Source: Conchocele bisecta
Taxonomy: Eukaryota > Mollusca > Bivalvia > Lucinida > Thyasiridae
NCBI GenBank assembly: GCA_029237695.1
Contig: CM055265.1
Coordinates: 106,220,773-106,284,772 of the forward strand
Direction of reading: 5' to 3'
Length of the DNA: 64,000 nt
Shown here: positions 21,434 through 33,849 of the stretch, piece after piece
Position numbering within the stretch: the stretch's first letter is position 1
Layout of the letters: every line of letters begins with the position of its first letter
Made by a program: the position numbers and the translations under genes
The notes under the pieces: generated by a model
The model's input: the letters and a program-made list of their open reading frames with translations, nothing else
What the model was told of the DNA's origin: nothing
The model's database searches: none

Positions 21434-21492
21434 TGTACAGTGGGGTCAGCGTGTAAGTGCACACACGAACGAACACGACAGGTTGGTTCCAG
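21434..21492. repeat. Half-hairpin of the CAGTGGGGTCAGCGTG MITE
   Basis: Matches the left arm of 25,067-25,180 up to the hairpin loop (GACAGGTTGGTTCC) and then stops. Confidence 0.75.
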
Positions 21493-21655
21493 CATTTCAG
21501 CATGCATTTAATGTGGCATTGCACGCGGGCATTGCTATCATTTGCAGTTTGACCAGGACAGCATCAATGGTATTGCATGCACACTTATATAGTGTTAAAA
21601 TGTACAAAGTGAAATGTTACGTGTACATGTATTTCTGTGTGGTACTTTTCAATAT

Positions 21656-21717
21656 TTGTTAAACTCATTGTAGGCCAAAGGTTCCACCTTTGGCCGGCAA
21701 TGAGTTTAACAAATTAA
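21656..21717. repeat. Hairpin (ATTTGTTAAACTCATTG)
   Basis: Near-perfect arms with TAGGCCAAAGGT / ACCTTTGGCCG around a 3-nt loop. Confidence 0.75.
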
Positions 21718-22149
21718 GAAAATACCAGACACATATCTGGTTGGCAAACCTGACCGATAGTGGACAATGTCAGTATTGTTGTATTGTCCCTCCGCTAGCT
21801 GCTTGGTTGGCCGACAACAAACCACGAGTGGGCACTGGAATTAATTTAGAACAATCGTGTGAGATATCTCACGTATTCATGTGAGAATGCGTAATCTGAT
21901 AGAACGATCCTTAGGACGTTGCCTGAATAGATGTGTACCGACACGTGTGTGTATAAATGCACCCACATCTGGTAATCGTGGCCATATTATTTTTTTGCAT
22001 TTTCTTTTACATTTTTATGTACGACATGTAGTGGTGTACGTATATATAATGCAGTTCTTGAGTTTTACCAAAAGGCTGTTCAAGTTGTATCAGTATACAG
22101 TTATAGAAATTAACTGGCACACATTGTAGGTATATATTTTGCACATTAC

Positions 22150-22362
22150 GTACAGTGGAACCTCTCTAAACCGGACATCCTGGGAGGTTCCCAGGGTGTC
22201 CGGAGATGTTCCACTGTAAATCAGAGATGTGAGCATTTCATGACACATTATAATGTTTTGCAATCATGAAAATTCATTGTAATCATATGTACATAACAGC
22301 GAAATACATGTAAGTTACACATCCATATTTTCCCGAGTGTCGGTTTAACGAGGATCCACTGT
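22150..22362. mobile_element. pogo-like MITE
   Basis: TACAGTGGAACCTCTCTAAA with partial hairpin, ending CGGTTTAACGAGGATCCACT then GTA. Confidence 0.65.
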
Positions 22363-22637
22363 ATACTCACTGTATGTGGTATTGTCTTCACTACAGTGGC
22401 ACTGTCTTAAAATACTGATTAGTATTTGGGCCTGTATTGTTTCAATGCGTACAATATATTTATGTTAAGATTTGGTTCCGCGCCAAGTTCTCACGGATTT
22501 CAATAAACGAGTTTTGATAAGACAACAGTAATAGTACAACGGGTAGTTTTCCAGATTTGGGTCAATGGATCGCTTCCCGCGGACTGAACAATTCTCATTC
22601 AGTAAACGGGTGTATGCAAGCGTCCTTGCGCCAATGC

Positions 22638-23214
22638 TACTGTCTGTTTCACGAAAGTTGCCCAAATGTTTCGGCTATATCAACAATTCAAAAACAAGAT
22701 TTCTTTTGATAATATTAAATTAAAGGAAAAATTAAGAATGAGCCTTCTTCTTATTTCGTGAAATTTGATCAAATATTGATTTTATTGCGAAAAAACAATT
22801 TCCCCATGTTAAATCCCCATAGACATCTTCACTACTCCGTGAAGATGTCTATGGGGATTTAACATGGGGAAATGTTTTTGAATTTTACAAATACTGGACC
22901 GATTTTTAAAATTTAACTTTTGTTTTCTTAGTTAGATCATATCCAAGCTATCTAGCTAGGTTTCGGAGCCAATTTCCAAATGTTTCAGTTTTTTGACTCC
23001 TCCCACACTTCCTTATCACTTTTTCCACCATGTTAAATTCCCATAGACAAATCAATTTTTCGTAAGAATCAATATTTGACCAAATTTCACGAAATAAAAA
23101 GACGGCTCATTCTTAAATTTTCCTTTAATTTAATATTATAGAAAAAAATATTGTTTTTGCATTGTCTATATAGCCGTAAAATTTGGGCAGCTTTCGTGAA
23201 ACAGACTATAAATA
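22638..23214. mobile_element. ~575-bp inverted-repeat element (GTCTGTTTCACGAAAG)
   Basis: Ends GTCTGTTTCACGAAAGTTGC and GCTTTCGTGAAACAGAC. Inverted similarity extends over 100 bp on each side. The centre holds a hairpin CCCCATAGACATCTTCAC / complement. Copies: 20,870-21,240 (diverged) and 50,915-51,190 (right two-thirds). Confidence 0.75.
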
Positions 23215-23219
23215 TATAT

Positions 23220-23330
23220 TTATCTCCTAATTAGGAGATAGTAACTCCTAATTAGGAGATAATAAGTCCTAATTATGAGTTAGTATCTCCTAATTATGAC
23301 TTTCTTTCTCCTAATTATGAGATAAAAATA
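23220..23330. repeat. Palindromic tandem repeat TCTCCTAATTAGGAGA
   Basis: Five units of about 22-24 bp, each centred on CTAATTAGGA or CTAATTATGA. Confidence 0.8.
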
Positions 23331-23463
23331 AGTTAGCATTGACACCAGGACGATTCCATACGGGTTTGTATATAACTGCATGTAATAAATATTGTATTAT
23401 TGCTAAAAGAAAGTATGTGTTTATGAACCAATGGGGGTAATATAGAGTAAATGCATACACGTA

Positions 23464-23675
23464 TAGCAAAACCTCTCTAAACCGGACACCCGAATACCTA
23501 AGTGTCATTACTTTTGACCGATATCGCTGTAATTTAAGTATACATGCAACGAACCTAAAGTTCACGATCACATATCACACAGATACAATGTAATGTATCA
23601 TCGCATTCTCGCCAAGTTGGACACCCTTAGGAAAGCCCATGGTGTCCGATTTAGGACGGTTCCATTGTATACATT
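23464..23675. mobile_element. pogo-like MITE, diverged
   Basis: AAAACCTCTCTAAACCGGAC at one end and TGTCCGATTTAGGACGGTTC at the other. Confidence 0.5.
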
Positions 23676-23789
23676 TGTAACGGTTCCAGTTCATCGTTCC
23701 CTTGCAGTACATACATTCTTTTCTGCATGAATAAATGTACGCCGGGTACTTAGTGGCAGTCTGTCACCGCCATATACATTGTACTATAC

Positions 23790-24075
23790 CAGTAGCCGAT
23801 TTCACCAAAATTGCTAACATACTTAAAGTGTACTTTGAGGGAGTAATCATTTATATTTTGCATATACTACTAACGACTGCATATAGTTGATGAATAAAAT
23901 TATGCATAATTATTAAACTGAATTTATTACATTATCACAGCCAAAATGGCTGTGATAATGTAATAAATTCAGTATAATAAATATTTATAATTTTATCCTT
24001 AAATTGAAAATTTCTCCCTCAAAGTGTACTTAGCAAGACAATATTATACTTAGCAATTTTGGTGAAATAGGCAAC
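23790..24075. repeat. Foldback MITE (GTAGCCGATTTCACC), copy 3
   Basis: Same plan as 16,245-16,545 with the perfect TTATCACAGCCAAAATGGCT centre. Ends are slightly changed. Confidence 0.8.
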
Positions 24076-24214
24076 TGAATTACATTGATAGTTAAGAGAT
24101 ATTCCGCTGCAACTGACTACTGTACATATGATAGCTTATTTAACCCATTTCAGTTGATACATTTTAAAATGCGTCGCTTATATGTAACATTTTGAATTCT
24201 TTTCACGAATGTAT

Positions 24215-24285
24215 GTTGTCACCGCCCATTTAAACCGTCGCATTGACGTAACGGTTTTACTGAGCGGTCACAATATACACTTTTG
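24215..24285. repeat. Diverged hairpin of the GAACCGTCTCG family
   Basis: GTATGTTGTCACCGCCCA and GGTTTTACTGAGCGGTCAC arms with several mismatches. Confidence 0.55.
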
Positions 24286-24444
24286 TGGAGAAAAAAAGAA
24301 ACAAAAATAATAGTCAAATTATTTAAAATGTTCAACACATTGATCTTTGTATGTTACATGTACATGTACTTTCTATGAAAGTGTGTCAATGGTGACTGTT
24401 ATAGTTTGTAAACAACTAGCTACATGTGCGTCCCGTTATTGTCT

Positions 24445-24560
24445 ATATGTTCCAAAAACGTGTCCATATTTGAGTCCAAATGTAATGTAATATGTCTTAT
24501 CCCGTCGATTGTCTATATGTTCCAAAAACGTGTCCATATTTGAGTCCAAATGTAATGGAA
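24445..24560. repeat. ~70-bp tandem duplication
   Basis: TTGTCTATATGTTCCAAAAA through GTCCAAATGTAATG is present twice in a row (about 24,437-24,500 and 24,508-24,570). Confidence 0.75.
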
Positions 24561-24790
24561 TATGTTTTATCCCGTCAACACAGTGCGTATGTGCCATGAA
24601 ACACGGTGCCGTGAAACATTTTTGATATCCTGTCAATTCGACATAATCACTGCGTACGAATATGTGCGGTGGCTGGGGTTATTTTGTTTTTGCATTTTAC
24701 AGCCATTTGTATGAGTTGACGATATAAATATAATAGTAGGTTAGTGCTGTAAATGAGAAAACTATCTGGCGCGGCACCGTGGAGATCCCC
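24500..24790. repeat. Right-hand fragment of the GTGCCGTGAATGGG element
   Basis: Contains TATCCCGTCAACACAGTGCG, CACGGTGCCGTGAAACA and GTAGGTTAGTGCTGTAAATG in the order seen at 2,320-2,500. Confidence 0.65.
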
Positions 24791-24869
24791 AGGGTGTCCG
24801 GAATAGAGATGTTTCAATGTCAACAAGTCACATGACCACTCCAATACATGTTTTCATCATTTGCAATCA

Positions 24870-25015
24870 CGGACGGAACACCCTGTACACCAATGTGTGC
24901 GTAATTCTGATGGGTTAATTTTCATTTCACTCTGATGGCACCCATCAGAGAGAAATGAAAATGAACCCATCAGAATTACCCACACATTGGTTTACAGGCT
25001 GTTCGGTTTAGCGAG
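24870..25015. repeat. Foldback inside a pogo-like MITE
   Basis: TGTACACCAATGTGTGCGTA and ATTCTGATGGGTT arms are inverted around GATGGCACCCATC. Flanked by GGGTGTCCGG (24,795) and CGGTTTAGCGAGGTTCTACT (25,008). Confidence 0.65.
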
Positions 25016-25066
25016 GTTCTACTGTATATTGGGTGAGTAATCTTGATTAAATTGGTTAGTTTATGC

Positions 25067-25180
25067 TACAGTGGGGTCAGCTGGGGTCAGCGTGTAAGTG
25101 CACACACGAACGAACACGACAGGTTGGTTCCAACCTGTCGTGTTCGTTCGTGTGTGCACTTACACGCTGACCCCACTGTA
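25067..25180. repeat. Hairpin MITE CAGTGGGGTCAGCGTG with 10-bp duplication
   Basis: TA-CAGTGGGG ... CCCCACTG-TA. The arms are perfect except that TGGGGTCAG is doubled in the left arm. TA-CAGT ends fit Tc1/mariner-type MITEs. Other copies: 50,441-50,544 (complete) and 21,434-21,492 (half). Confidence 0.85.
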
Positions 25181-25960
25181 CCCATACATGTATACAAGTA
25201 GACGCATACTTTGAGTTCATGATTTTACATCCTTTTAGAATATAATGTATTGTACTGTTTCACTTTCTGGGAATAACTGTATTTGTTCCTCAGAGACTTA
25301 TTTGTTTTAGCACTGTGAAAATGATTTATACTGCAATTAAACCGGAAAACAGACATTTATTTCCTTCAGTGAAAGATGCAATTATCCAAGAGCCATTCGG
25401 AACATGTTCAATTGTGTCTATTTAAATAGCCGTTACGAATAAAGAACATATGTGTTTAGTCAAGACACAAAATGTATGTACATGTACATAGTACTCTTCA
25501 TTACTCGGTTCGTATTGTTTACCATGTCAAACATATTCAGATATTCTGTGACGGATGTAGTAGGGTGAGGCGCAGGGGAGATTCAGGATTACATAGTTGT
25601 GTTTGGCAATTGGGAAGTTATCTGATTCTGTAAAAAAAGTAGCAAGCACGGTCAAATAAGGGTGATTTTATCAGATCAAGGTCCAAATATTATAGAGAGC
25701 AGGTTCAAAAGATAGTACCACACATATTATCCCATGAGCATTATGTACTGAATATTAGTCGTTCAAATTTCGACTGGCTCCCCTCCACCCCCCATTCACC
25801 CCACCCACCCGCCTTCGGCGAAATCCTGGATATTTGTTCAGACTTAAGGTGGATCGTACACATGTATTATTTGAATGCCTAGAGCACGGTGCGCCCGCCT
25901 GTAAGAAGAGATTCTCCGCGACATTTATCCCTTGTCGTACCAGTCCATTGGCTGTTTCTC
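25181..25960. other. Intergenic, nothing recognised
   Basis: No supported feature; a short C-rich tract sits at 25,770-25,812. Confidence 0.4.
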
Positions 25961-25966
25961 CTAATA

Positions 25967-26182
25967 CAGTGAAACTTCTCTAAGCCGGACACCCTGTGAG
26001 GTCCCCATGATGTCCGGTTTAGAGAGGTTACACTGTAAATCAGACATTTGATCATTCTGAGCCATACTTGTGTGCTATGTGATCATGAACAGGCATTATC
26101 GCATGAGATAAATGACTAAGACACCCATCAAAACTAATATCACAGGTGTTCCATTGGTGCCCGGTTTAGAGAGGTTCCACTG
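25967..26182. mobile_element. pogo-like MITE
   Basis: TACAGTGAAACTTCTCTAAG with partly decayed hairpin, ending CCGGTTTAGAGAGGTTCCAC. It abuts the perfect palindrome at 26,181. Confidence 0.65.
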
Positions 26183-26309
26183 TGTGTAATACTCAATAAA
26201 ATTACATGTACATCTACATTCTGTTCTTGAGTTTTGACCTCGTGTTACGAGGTCAAAACTCAAGAACAGAATGTAGATGTACATGTAATTTTATTGAGTA
26301 TTACACACA
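26181..26309. repeat. Perfect palindrome, 63-bp arms, 3-nt loop
   Basis: TGTGTGTAATACTCAATAAA ... GACCTCGT-GTT-ACGAGGTC ... complement. I found no mismatch in either arm. It sits directly at the end of the pogo-like MITE. Confidence 0.9.
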
Positions 26310-26725
26310 CTAACAGTGTGTTGGCCTACTTAATTCAAGTAGTGAGAACTGGAGTGGTGAGTGGAATTCAATGTTATACGGTAGGTTTTAAAGAAGCATT
26401 ATAAGCTGGGTAAATGAAACTCAGTAGTGATGTGTATATCATGTCCTCGCAAAATAGGCCTATCGCCGGACGGACAGACAGTGCTAGCATATATGGGTCC
26501 TGAACCAGTTTCACAAGCTAATTCTGTAGTGGTCAGCGAGAGGTCGGCTTTGCAAAAACATAAACAACACATCTGTCCGATATTGTGAATGGATCAAACA
26601 ATTAATCTTAAATCTATTACCCAGCTTCGTGCATTTATCAGTTCATTAGTCTTAATATGTTACCCAAGATATCACTCTATTTAATATACTGCCCCGTGGC
26701 GCAATAAGGGTTACAGACCCATGTC
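26310..26725. other. Intergenic, nothing recognised
   Basis: No supported feature. Confidence 0.4.
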
Positions 26726-26727
26726 AC

Positions 26728-26972
26728 AGGTAATTAACCATTTGAACCAGCTATAGTGGGGTTTGCAAAAACAGTACAGATCTAGATGAGCCGGTTAGTA
26801 GCGAGCCGTATCATCAGGATTTGCACTTTTTGCAACTACATGTATTTTTTTTATATTTTCACATCCCATTTTTATAAATGACCGTCTTAACATCAGTTTG
26901 TGACGGTTGGGTTGGTTGCAAAATTAACATATCAAAATACATTCCAATTACGTGGGTGAAAGGGTTAAACCA
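26728..26972. repeat. MITE with AACCCTTTCA ends, copy 2
   Basis: GATGAGCCGGTTAGTAGCG and TTGCACTTTTTGCAACTACA match 12,170-12,230. The right end is GGGTGAAAGGGTTAA. Confidence 0.6.
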
Positions 26973-26974
26973 CT

Positions 26975-28860
26975 GAGCCAGCTGGTATTTGAGTGACCAA
27001 TGTCGTAGACAAGATACAGGAATTAATTCCTGCAGAACTGACAACAGGTTTACAATCTCCCGCTCGAACGAAGAATTAGCCGAATGCTCTTCTACATGAA
27101 TATGAATACAAGTACCAATCACGATCAGTCCGGTCTATTGAGAAAGGCGGTACAATCAGACCACGTGATCCTCAGCGGGGATTATTGTATGGTGGAGTGA
27201 TCGGTGCCATGTATCAAGCGTATCAATCCATATTCACTGAGTTTGCGTTTTTATTTGTAAAATTGGCATATTTGTTTGCGCATTGATTATTAACATATTG
27301 AGGTTCCGTCAGTCCGTACGTCCGTCCGTACTTCCGTCCGTGGCCAATTGCGACGAAAACATTGTAAGTCAGTTAAGTACCCCGACATAATCCTCCGCCA
27401 AACTAAAGTCGTCCCCGAATACTATTTTTATTTCATCTCTGAATTCCATATACATGTGAGCCGCGCCGTGCGAAAACCGGGCTCAATGACAAAAGAAATC
27501 AGTTTTTACTGTTTCGCGTATTCTGAATTGTACATCTTTTAAAAGCCATATGCCGACAAAATTATCAATGTATCCCAATTATTTTTCATTTTAGAAGTAT
27601 TTTTATGACGCGTGGTATAAACGTATATGACGTTTTAGATCAATGACGTCGAAATTACGTTTTATAAACGGCGTATACAAGAGAGATTGATAAAATACCC
27701 GGAAAAGTCCTATAGATTTGTCATCTTTTATCGCATGTCAACCAAATTTGGATATCTCGTAGCCTTGCCAAGTGTCTCCCATTAGGCCAAGACAAAGTAT
27801 GAAAATAATGTTTATGGCTCGTGTTGCAGTTGCTAATGTAACGTCATGTTTTGGATTGCGGCCCAAGTAACGTAATTTCGTATGAATACTTTTCAAACAA
27901 GGCAGAGTGAGAAGTGTTGTCGTTTCCCTGTTGTTTGCTGCTGTCTGAAATAATTTTGGGGAATAATAGCGACATTATTTAACTTTTCGTATGCAACGTA
28001 TATAACTGACCTGAACTGAATTTAATGAGATTATTGAATGTGATTTACGTCTTCCCAAGCGTGAACGACCACGGCCTTTAAAGTATGCAGTAGGCCGCTT
28101 ATAACATTAACTTTGTGACACAACACGACGTCGGGCAGATGTGTTAGCGTGATAGCGTGATAACTTTCGCCGTGTGTCTTTCTTGAGGATCGCATTGCCA
28201 TCACCTAATATCCATTATTATGCAGTCAAGTGATAAGCTGATGATTTGATACTACAAATCGTACGAAAAGCAAGTTTATGACCATCAAATTTCAAATTAA
28301 TTATTTCAAGACTTTTCGAAAACTCCATCGACCTCACTGTGTGTTTTGTGCATTTTGTATTGCTTATGCACAAATAATCAAGAAGCTGCAATGAAACCAC
28401 TGATTCTGAATCTATTAGAGAGATGTTGATGCATTTATTTTGCCAAATTCAATACAAACACCGGATATATATGTAATTACATAGCTGCGTGTCTATCTCC
28501 GATTATGATAAAATAAGTGGCATTAAATGGCATATCGTTCGCTAAGTACTGGATAGAATTGTTCAAAAGTCTCAATTTACTAATATCGTTTGCATACACT
28601 AGGTTCTTCATATTTAAGATTATTTATGAATCAAAGTGCAGTGTAAGCAAAACTTCGCTGCTATGTAACTAGTTAAATTATGCGTTCACCATTTTGAATT
28701 CATAAGGACAAACGACGAAAAAGAGTGACAATGTCAAAGAACGACAGTTAGGCGACAATGTACAACGCCTCAAGTATTTCTAAGTCATTGATGCTGCGAG
28801 GAACTCGTGCAAGTATCCTTGCTATAATATTTTGTCACGACACCATGGCCATAACGTCAA
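26975..28860. other. Gene-poor stretch, nothing recognised
   Basis: A short GTCCGTCCGT tract at 27,307-27,345 resembles the start of the 31-kb repeat. No gene or RNA is supported. Confidence 0.4.
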
Positions 28861-28878
28861 ACATGTATTCACGTTCAG

Positions 28879-28915
28879 TGACGTCACAAGTACGTGACGT
28901 CAAGTCATGACGTCA
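28879..28915. promoter_or_regulatory. Cluster of three TGACGTCA (CRE-like) sites
   Basis: Perfect CRE palindromes at 28,879-28,886, 28,895-28,902 and 28,908-28,915. CREB/ATF bZIP factors bind this octamer. No transcript start is evident downstream, so a role as a promoter or enhancer is only possible. Confidence 0.35.
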
Positions 28916-29199
28916 TAATATGTGTACTGAGGTACAAGGCATCGCGTCTCATATTAGTGAAAGTTTCAGTAAGTTTTCATTTTCCGTTTTCTGTTCACAC
29001 TTAATGTCAACCGACACCAGTAAACGTAAAATGGAGGGCAAAATGTGAACTTTTACGGCGACGTTAAACAATTTGAATCGTCGTTTTTCCGACGTCGTTT
29101 ACCGCTTTCCATAACGTTGTCATTAAGCCCGGTTTTCGTATGGCGCGGCCCGTGTGTATTTGTGATAGTTTGGGGAATAATTGTCAGTCACGGTCCCGC

Positions 29200-29310
29200 G
29201 TTGGGCGCCAAATATCACAGGGCGAGAAAAATGCACACCTGACCCGGGGATCGCACTTGGGAAATGTTATGTACCGTACCATCACTCGACCTACTGAGCT
29301 AACCGGGTAC
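29200..29310 (-). mobile_element. tRNA-derived SINE head
   Basis: On the minus strand GGTTAGCTCAGTAGGTCGAG is a good pol III A box. About 40 nt later comes AAGTGCGATCCCCGGG, a B-box-like site. No acceptor-stem pairing is visible. Confidence 0.55.
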
Positions 29311-29319
29311 AGATACACG

Positions 29320-31060
29320 CTTCCTCTCCATAGTGAGTTACGTACCGTGACATACAGCAGGCCATATTATATTAGACATACTTTTGGCGAATATGTGCAC
29401 ATTAAGAAGACTAGCGGGATCCTATTTTTTATTACAAAGTACATGATATCTTATTCTGTAATATAAGGTCTATACGTTACCGGTTTCACTGACAAAGAGG
29501 AACTGACAAAGAGGTCCCAAGGCACTTGATACTGCCATTAATTGGGCTGCCTTTGGTTTTATGGTGGCATGCCCGTCCAAGCTCGGGTTCAGATTGGGCA
29601 TAATCTATGTGTCAAGCAATGAAACAACAATGATGATTCTGTTACATGTTCCCGTTATCGCTTAGACCCCATATATATGTAACTATCAGGGTCTACACTG
29701 AACGCCATTCCGTCTGGAGCATTTGAAATGGTTCTAATACAAGCAGTATATATCATTACTAGACTTCACAAATTCACTACCAGTATTTAATCAGGAGCTC
29801 CACAAGCCACACATTTCATGTGGGGGTGGGCAGTTGGGGGTAATTAGACACATTGTCATATCTACAGTCTACATAATGTATAATATCCCAAGTCCTAATT
29901 TCTTACTGCAGCACATATGTGTACATGTACCTAGTTAACAATAGGAACCATGCGATGTTTCCAACCAGTATAGGCCCAGATCAGCATGCACATTCGCAGT
30001 CTGACCAGGATATCTACTGTTCTACATAGTCAACTAGTGTGAATGTGATATAGCAGAATAGGCCTCCACGGATATGACAACAGCAACATTCTCAAACTTG
30101 AATAGATACTATTTCTCCTGGGACATCCAGGGAAGTATGCACGTCTATTCTCAATTGGCTAAAGAGATAGTATGATCAGATTTTATATAAACAAGTATAA
30201 GACATTCCCGCGTTTGTAAAATATGTAAGAAATGAAAGGTCATACTAAAGCACAAACGTACGTACGTACGCACGTACATGTACTTGCGCTACTAGTATAT
30301 CCCAGTTGCATATAGGCAATGTGAAGGTCACTGAGGAAGTATGTTATTGCCAAGGCTGCCAGCGAGGGGATTAGCTTAATGTTGACTGTACATGTACAGT
30401 CCCTTGGGAGAAATTCCCACTCATTAGCTGCTAGTATATTTGGAGCGGCAGATATGCCCTTGTTTTCACCCCAAACGACGAATACATGTTTGAAAATCAT
30501 CCATACATCCATAATAACATAAATGCAAGACAAATTTTGGTGATCACTGATAAAAATCTAGATTATATAATGCCAAATGTGCTAGACATACGACAAACTG
30601 GCTGGGCTATATTATAATATATATCGCAGCTTTTCCCAGCCCCTAAAGCAACTGCCACCAATTACTGGACCAGCTGTGAGAAGACATATAATGACGTGTG
30701 TGACCAGCATAGCAACAGGATCTACACTTGTCGCTATTCTGTCAATCGAACATTATAAATTATAACTACATAATTAATGATCATGATCTACACTTGCCAT
30801 AAAGGCCGTAATGCCGCAGCTCAGTTATACAGATCACATGCATCTTTACTTCTACAACTTTCAGTCTAACGCGTGTTTTCAAAATCGGAATCAATACACG
30901 TAAAGTGCAACTAGCTTAGACTCTGATGAGAATGTGCGAATGAAAGTTTGATCTTCGACTGCATTGAATGTGAATCAAAGGACTGAAAGTACTGCCACAA
31001 GAGCTTGACCCGCAGGGTATTTCTTGTTTACTATTTGCATTAAGGTTTTTAAGTACCAAA
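29320..31060. other. Mostly intergenic
   Basis: Only weak copies of the bivalve dispersed repeat (about 29,980-30,025 and 30,690-30,745) can be supported. Confidence 0.4.
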
Positions 31061-31079
31061 TATATCTGCAACCATGAGT

Positions 31080-32020
31080 CAGATTCGTTGCGGGGGGGGG
31101 GGGGGTATACTGGATTCACCTTGTCCGTCCGTTCGTCCGTCCGTCCGTTCGTTCGTAACATTTTGGTTTCCGCACGATAACTTGAAAATAGATTACTATT
31201 CATAATTGTCGTAGCCGCACGATAACTCGAGTTCAGTGTGTCAGATCTTCATGAAACTTCACATGTGCATTGATATCAATAACGGCAAGACACCTATTGA
31301 ATATGGGTTTTGCCCATCCAAGGTCTAGGTCACTGTTGCTACCAATATATTAATTGCTATTCATAATTGTTGTTTCCGCATGATAACTTGAGTTCAGTGT
31401 TTCCGATGTTTGTGAAACTTCACATGTGTATTTATATGAATGAGAGCAAGACACTTATTGAATATGGACTTTCACCATCCAAGGTCAATGTCATTGTTGC
31501 TAAAACTTGATTGCTGGGTTCACTGGTGCCAGGGTCCAAGCGGGGGGGGGGGTATTCTGTAAGCCCTCGCTTACTGACAAATCTAGTTTCATTCTGTAGC
31601 ACACCAATGCAACCTTCATGCCCTAGGTCAAGGTCAAATTACGTGGACATTTGCGTTTGACTTGAAAAATCATTAACTTCTCAGCCATCATCCATATGTT
31701 CATTGTGTAGCCCACCTGTGGGGCCTTCATGCCCAAGCTCAAGGTCATATTACTTAGAAATGTGTGTTAAAGTTTTTGCAATACATGCATTTGGGTTGAA
31801 GTTTTTAAGTACCAAATAACTCTGCAACATAAAGTTGGATTGACTTGAAACTTTTTATACTTTCCATCTATCATCCACATCTAAATTCTGTATGCCACCC
31901 ATATGACCTTCATGTCCAATGCAAGGTCAAATTGCGTGAATGTTTGTATTAAAGTTGGTTGCTGTGTTCAGGCGGTGGCCGGGGGTATACGTGAGCCCCC
32001 GCTCACTTGCTATCTAGTTG
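31080..32020. repeat. Degenerate dispersed repeat with GTCCGTCC and AAGGTCAAGGTCA units
   Basis: Opens with a G tract (31,093-31,106) and CCGTCCGTTCGTCCGTCC. Diverged units follow with CGCACGATAACTTGA, CCAAGGTCAATGTCA and CTTCATGCCCTAGGTCAAGG. Further G-rich TATTC/TATAC motifs occur at 31,541 and 31,979. Periodic relatedness of roughly 150-200 bp is visible by eye. Confidence 0.6.
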
Positions 32021-32139
32021 TTTCACCCTTTACGTGTGTCATTAATATACACGAATGTCATTTAAATTGTATTACCTGATACAATTATTGGCATTATTTT
32101 GCCTTAGCTGTACGACATATTTTAGCGGGCGGGCAGCGG

Positions 32140-32315
32140 GCGGCACTAGAACTGAATAAATACTGAATCTAACTTTAAATGAAACTGAAATATCAACTTC
32201 GTCATGTTCTATTTAAATGGAGAAAAAAACATCTGTTTTTTTTTGAAGGCCCGAACCCACTATCAATGGGGATCTAGACTTCGGCTGTCCCATCTTGCAA
32301 GATAATATGATGAAT
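32140..32315 (-). mobile_element. tRNA-derived SINE, copy 1
   Basis: The minus-strand head ends TTGATAGTGGGTTCGGGCC (B box). The body (TAGAACATGACGAAGTTGAT, then AGTTTCATTTAAAGTT) and end TATTCAGTTCTAGTGC match 38,255-38,460 in the other orientation. Confidence 0.7.
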
Positions 32316-33849
32316 GTTTCAATCGTGAACACACCTGGCTTATTTGTATCCACAGTATTGTGCATGTGTGCTATATTGTGAGTTATATCATTTCATCTTC
32401 ATCAGATGTATTCACTGTGAAGAAATTAAATACATGTAGCCAAAAAAATATAGCATGCGGATCCCGTTTTAATATACATCGATATACATCGATAGTCAAA
32501 AACAATATTTTCATAATTTTGGAGGCCATTTTGAAGATACAGAAGATATATACATCAAATTATGTGTACTAGAATGTAATGTGTGTAGTACATGGTATAC
32601 GCCATAATAAAGTAGGCACAAGCGTACAGACATATGTTTTAACATGTGCATTATATAGTCTTGAAAAATAACTTAATTTTGAGGGAATCGACGGCCATCT
32701 TGGATTCTATATTTCTGATGTACCTCAAGACATTGAGAGGATTATTGAGAGGATTATCCCTACGAGACAACAATGACGACACTAACATGATGGAAAAAAC
32801 AACCAATACTTCTCAAATAACTCGGACTACACTTGCTAGAAACTAGGATTGTTAATGTGCAAAACACTTATTGTTTTGACACATCTCCATGGCAGCCATC
32901 TTGGATTTTGTATTGTTATTATTTCCACACCCCGTAGTAATGAGGCAACACTGTGCATTCAGGAACATTTCTCGCCTTCTTGCTAATACCTCTGAACAGG
33001 TTATTACCCTAATTAAAATGCAAACCGGTTTTAACCAAAAACTCAAATTGGCGGCCATCTTGGATTCAATAGTCTCGCTATTCACGTTATTTGACATCGG
33101 CGTCCTTTTTAAATGAATACAAAATAGTTTGATTTTTACATTTTTCGGGATGGAAACGTTTCTCATTAGTTTTAGAATGTACTTCTCCGTGTGAAACCAC
33201 TATAAAATGATACAAATATAAATAATATTATAATAGTATCCACCATCGATTCTTTTATAATAAGTGATATTTGGTGGCCATTTTGAATTTATGCAAATTC
33301 GACCGATGTTGGACATGTTCTTTAAGCTGGAAACGTTTCTTATCGGTATTTGAATGTACTTATCCGTCAGAACCTACTACAAAATCCCAAGATAACATAT
33401 ATGCATGCATGAATAAATGACATACAAGCAGAGATATACATGTAAGCGAACATTAATATATATAATTGTGTACACGTATGGTCTTGAAAGAAAGAAGATA
33501 TTGTTCAAAATCCTTGCGTCAAAGTGGTAAAACCTGGCGTTCTGTCCAATAATCAGTGTTATTCATTATGTATGCATACTTCATGTACTTAGAGCAATAA
33601 ATTGGTTCCACTTTGCAACATCTGATTCCTTGTTGGCAATGTTACACCTTCTACTTGTGTGTTCGGTGGGTATGTAATTATCGCGAGCAAGTATTGCCCT
33701 CGTTATGTGCAATTGATGACCCGCTGATCAGTGATCAGAACTACGTGTAAATTACACGCTCGGACCTCGATTTTGCATCCACACTAGGCAGTTATTTGAG
33801 AAGAAGACCTCGAATTGCTAATGTGTAGTGGTATGCTGTTCCAGCTGAC

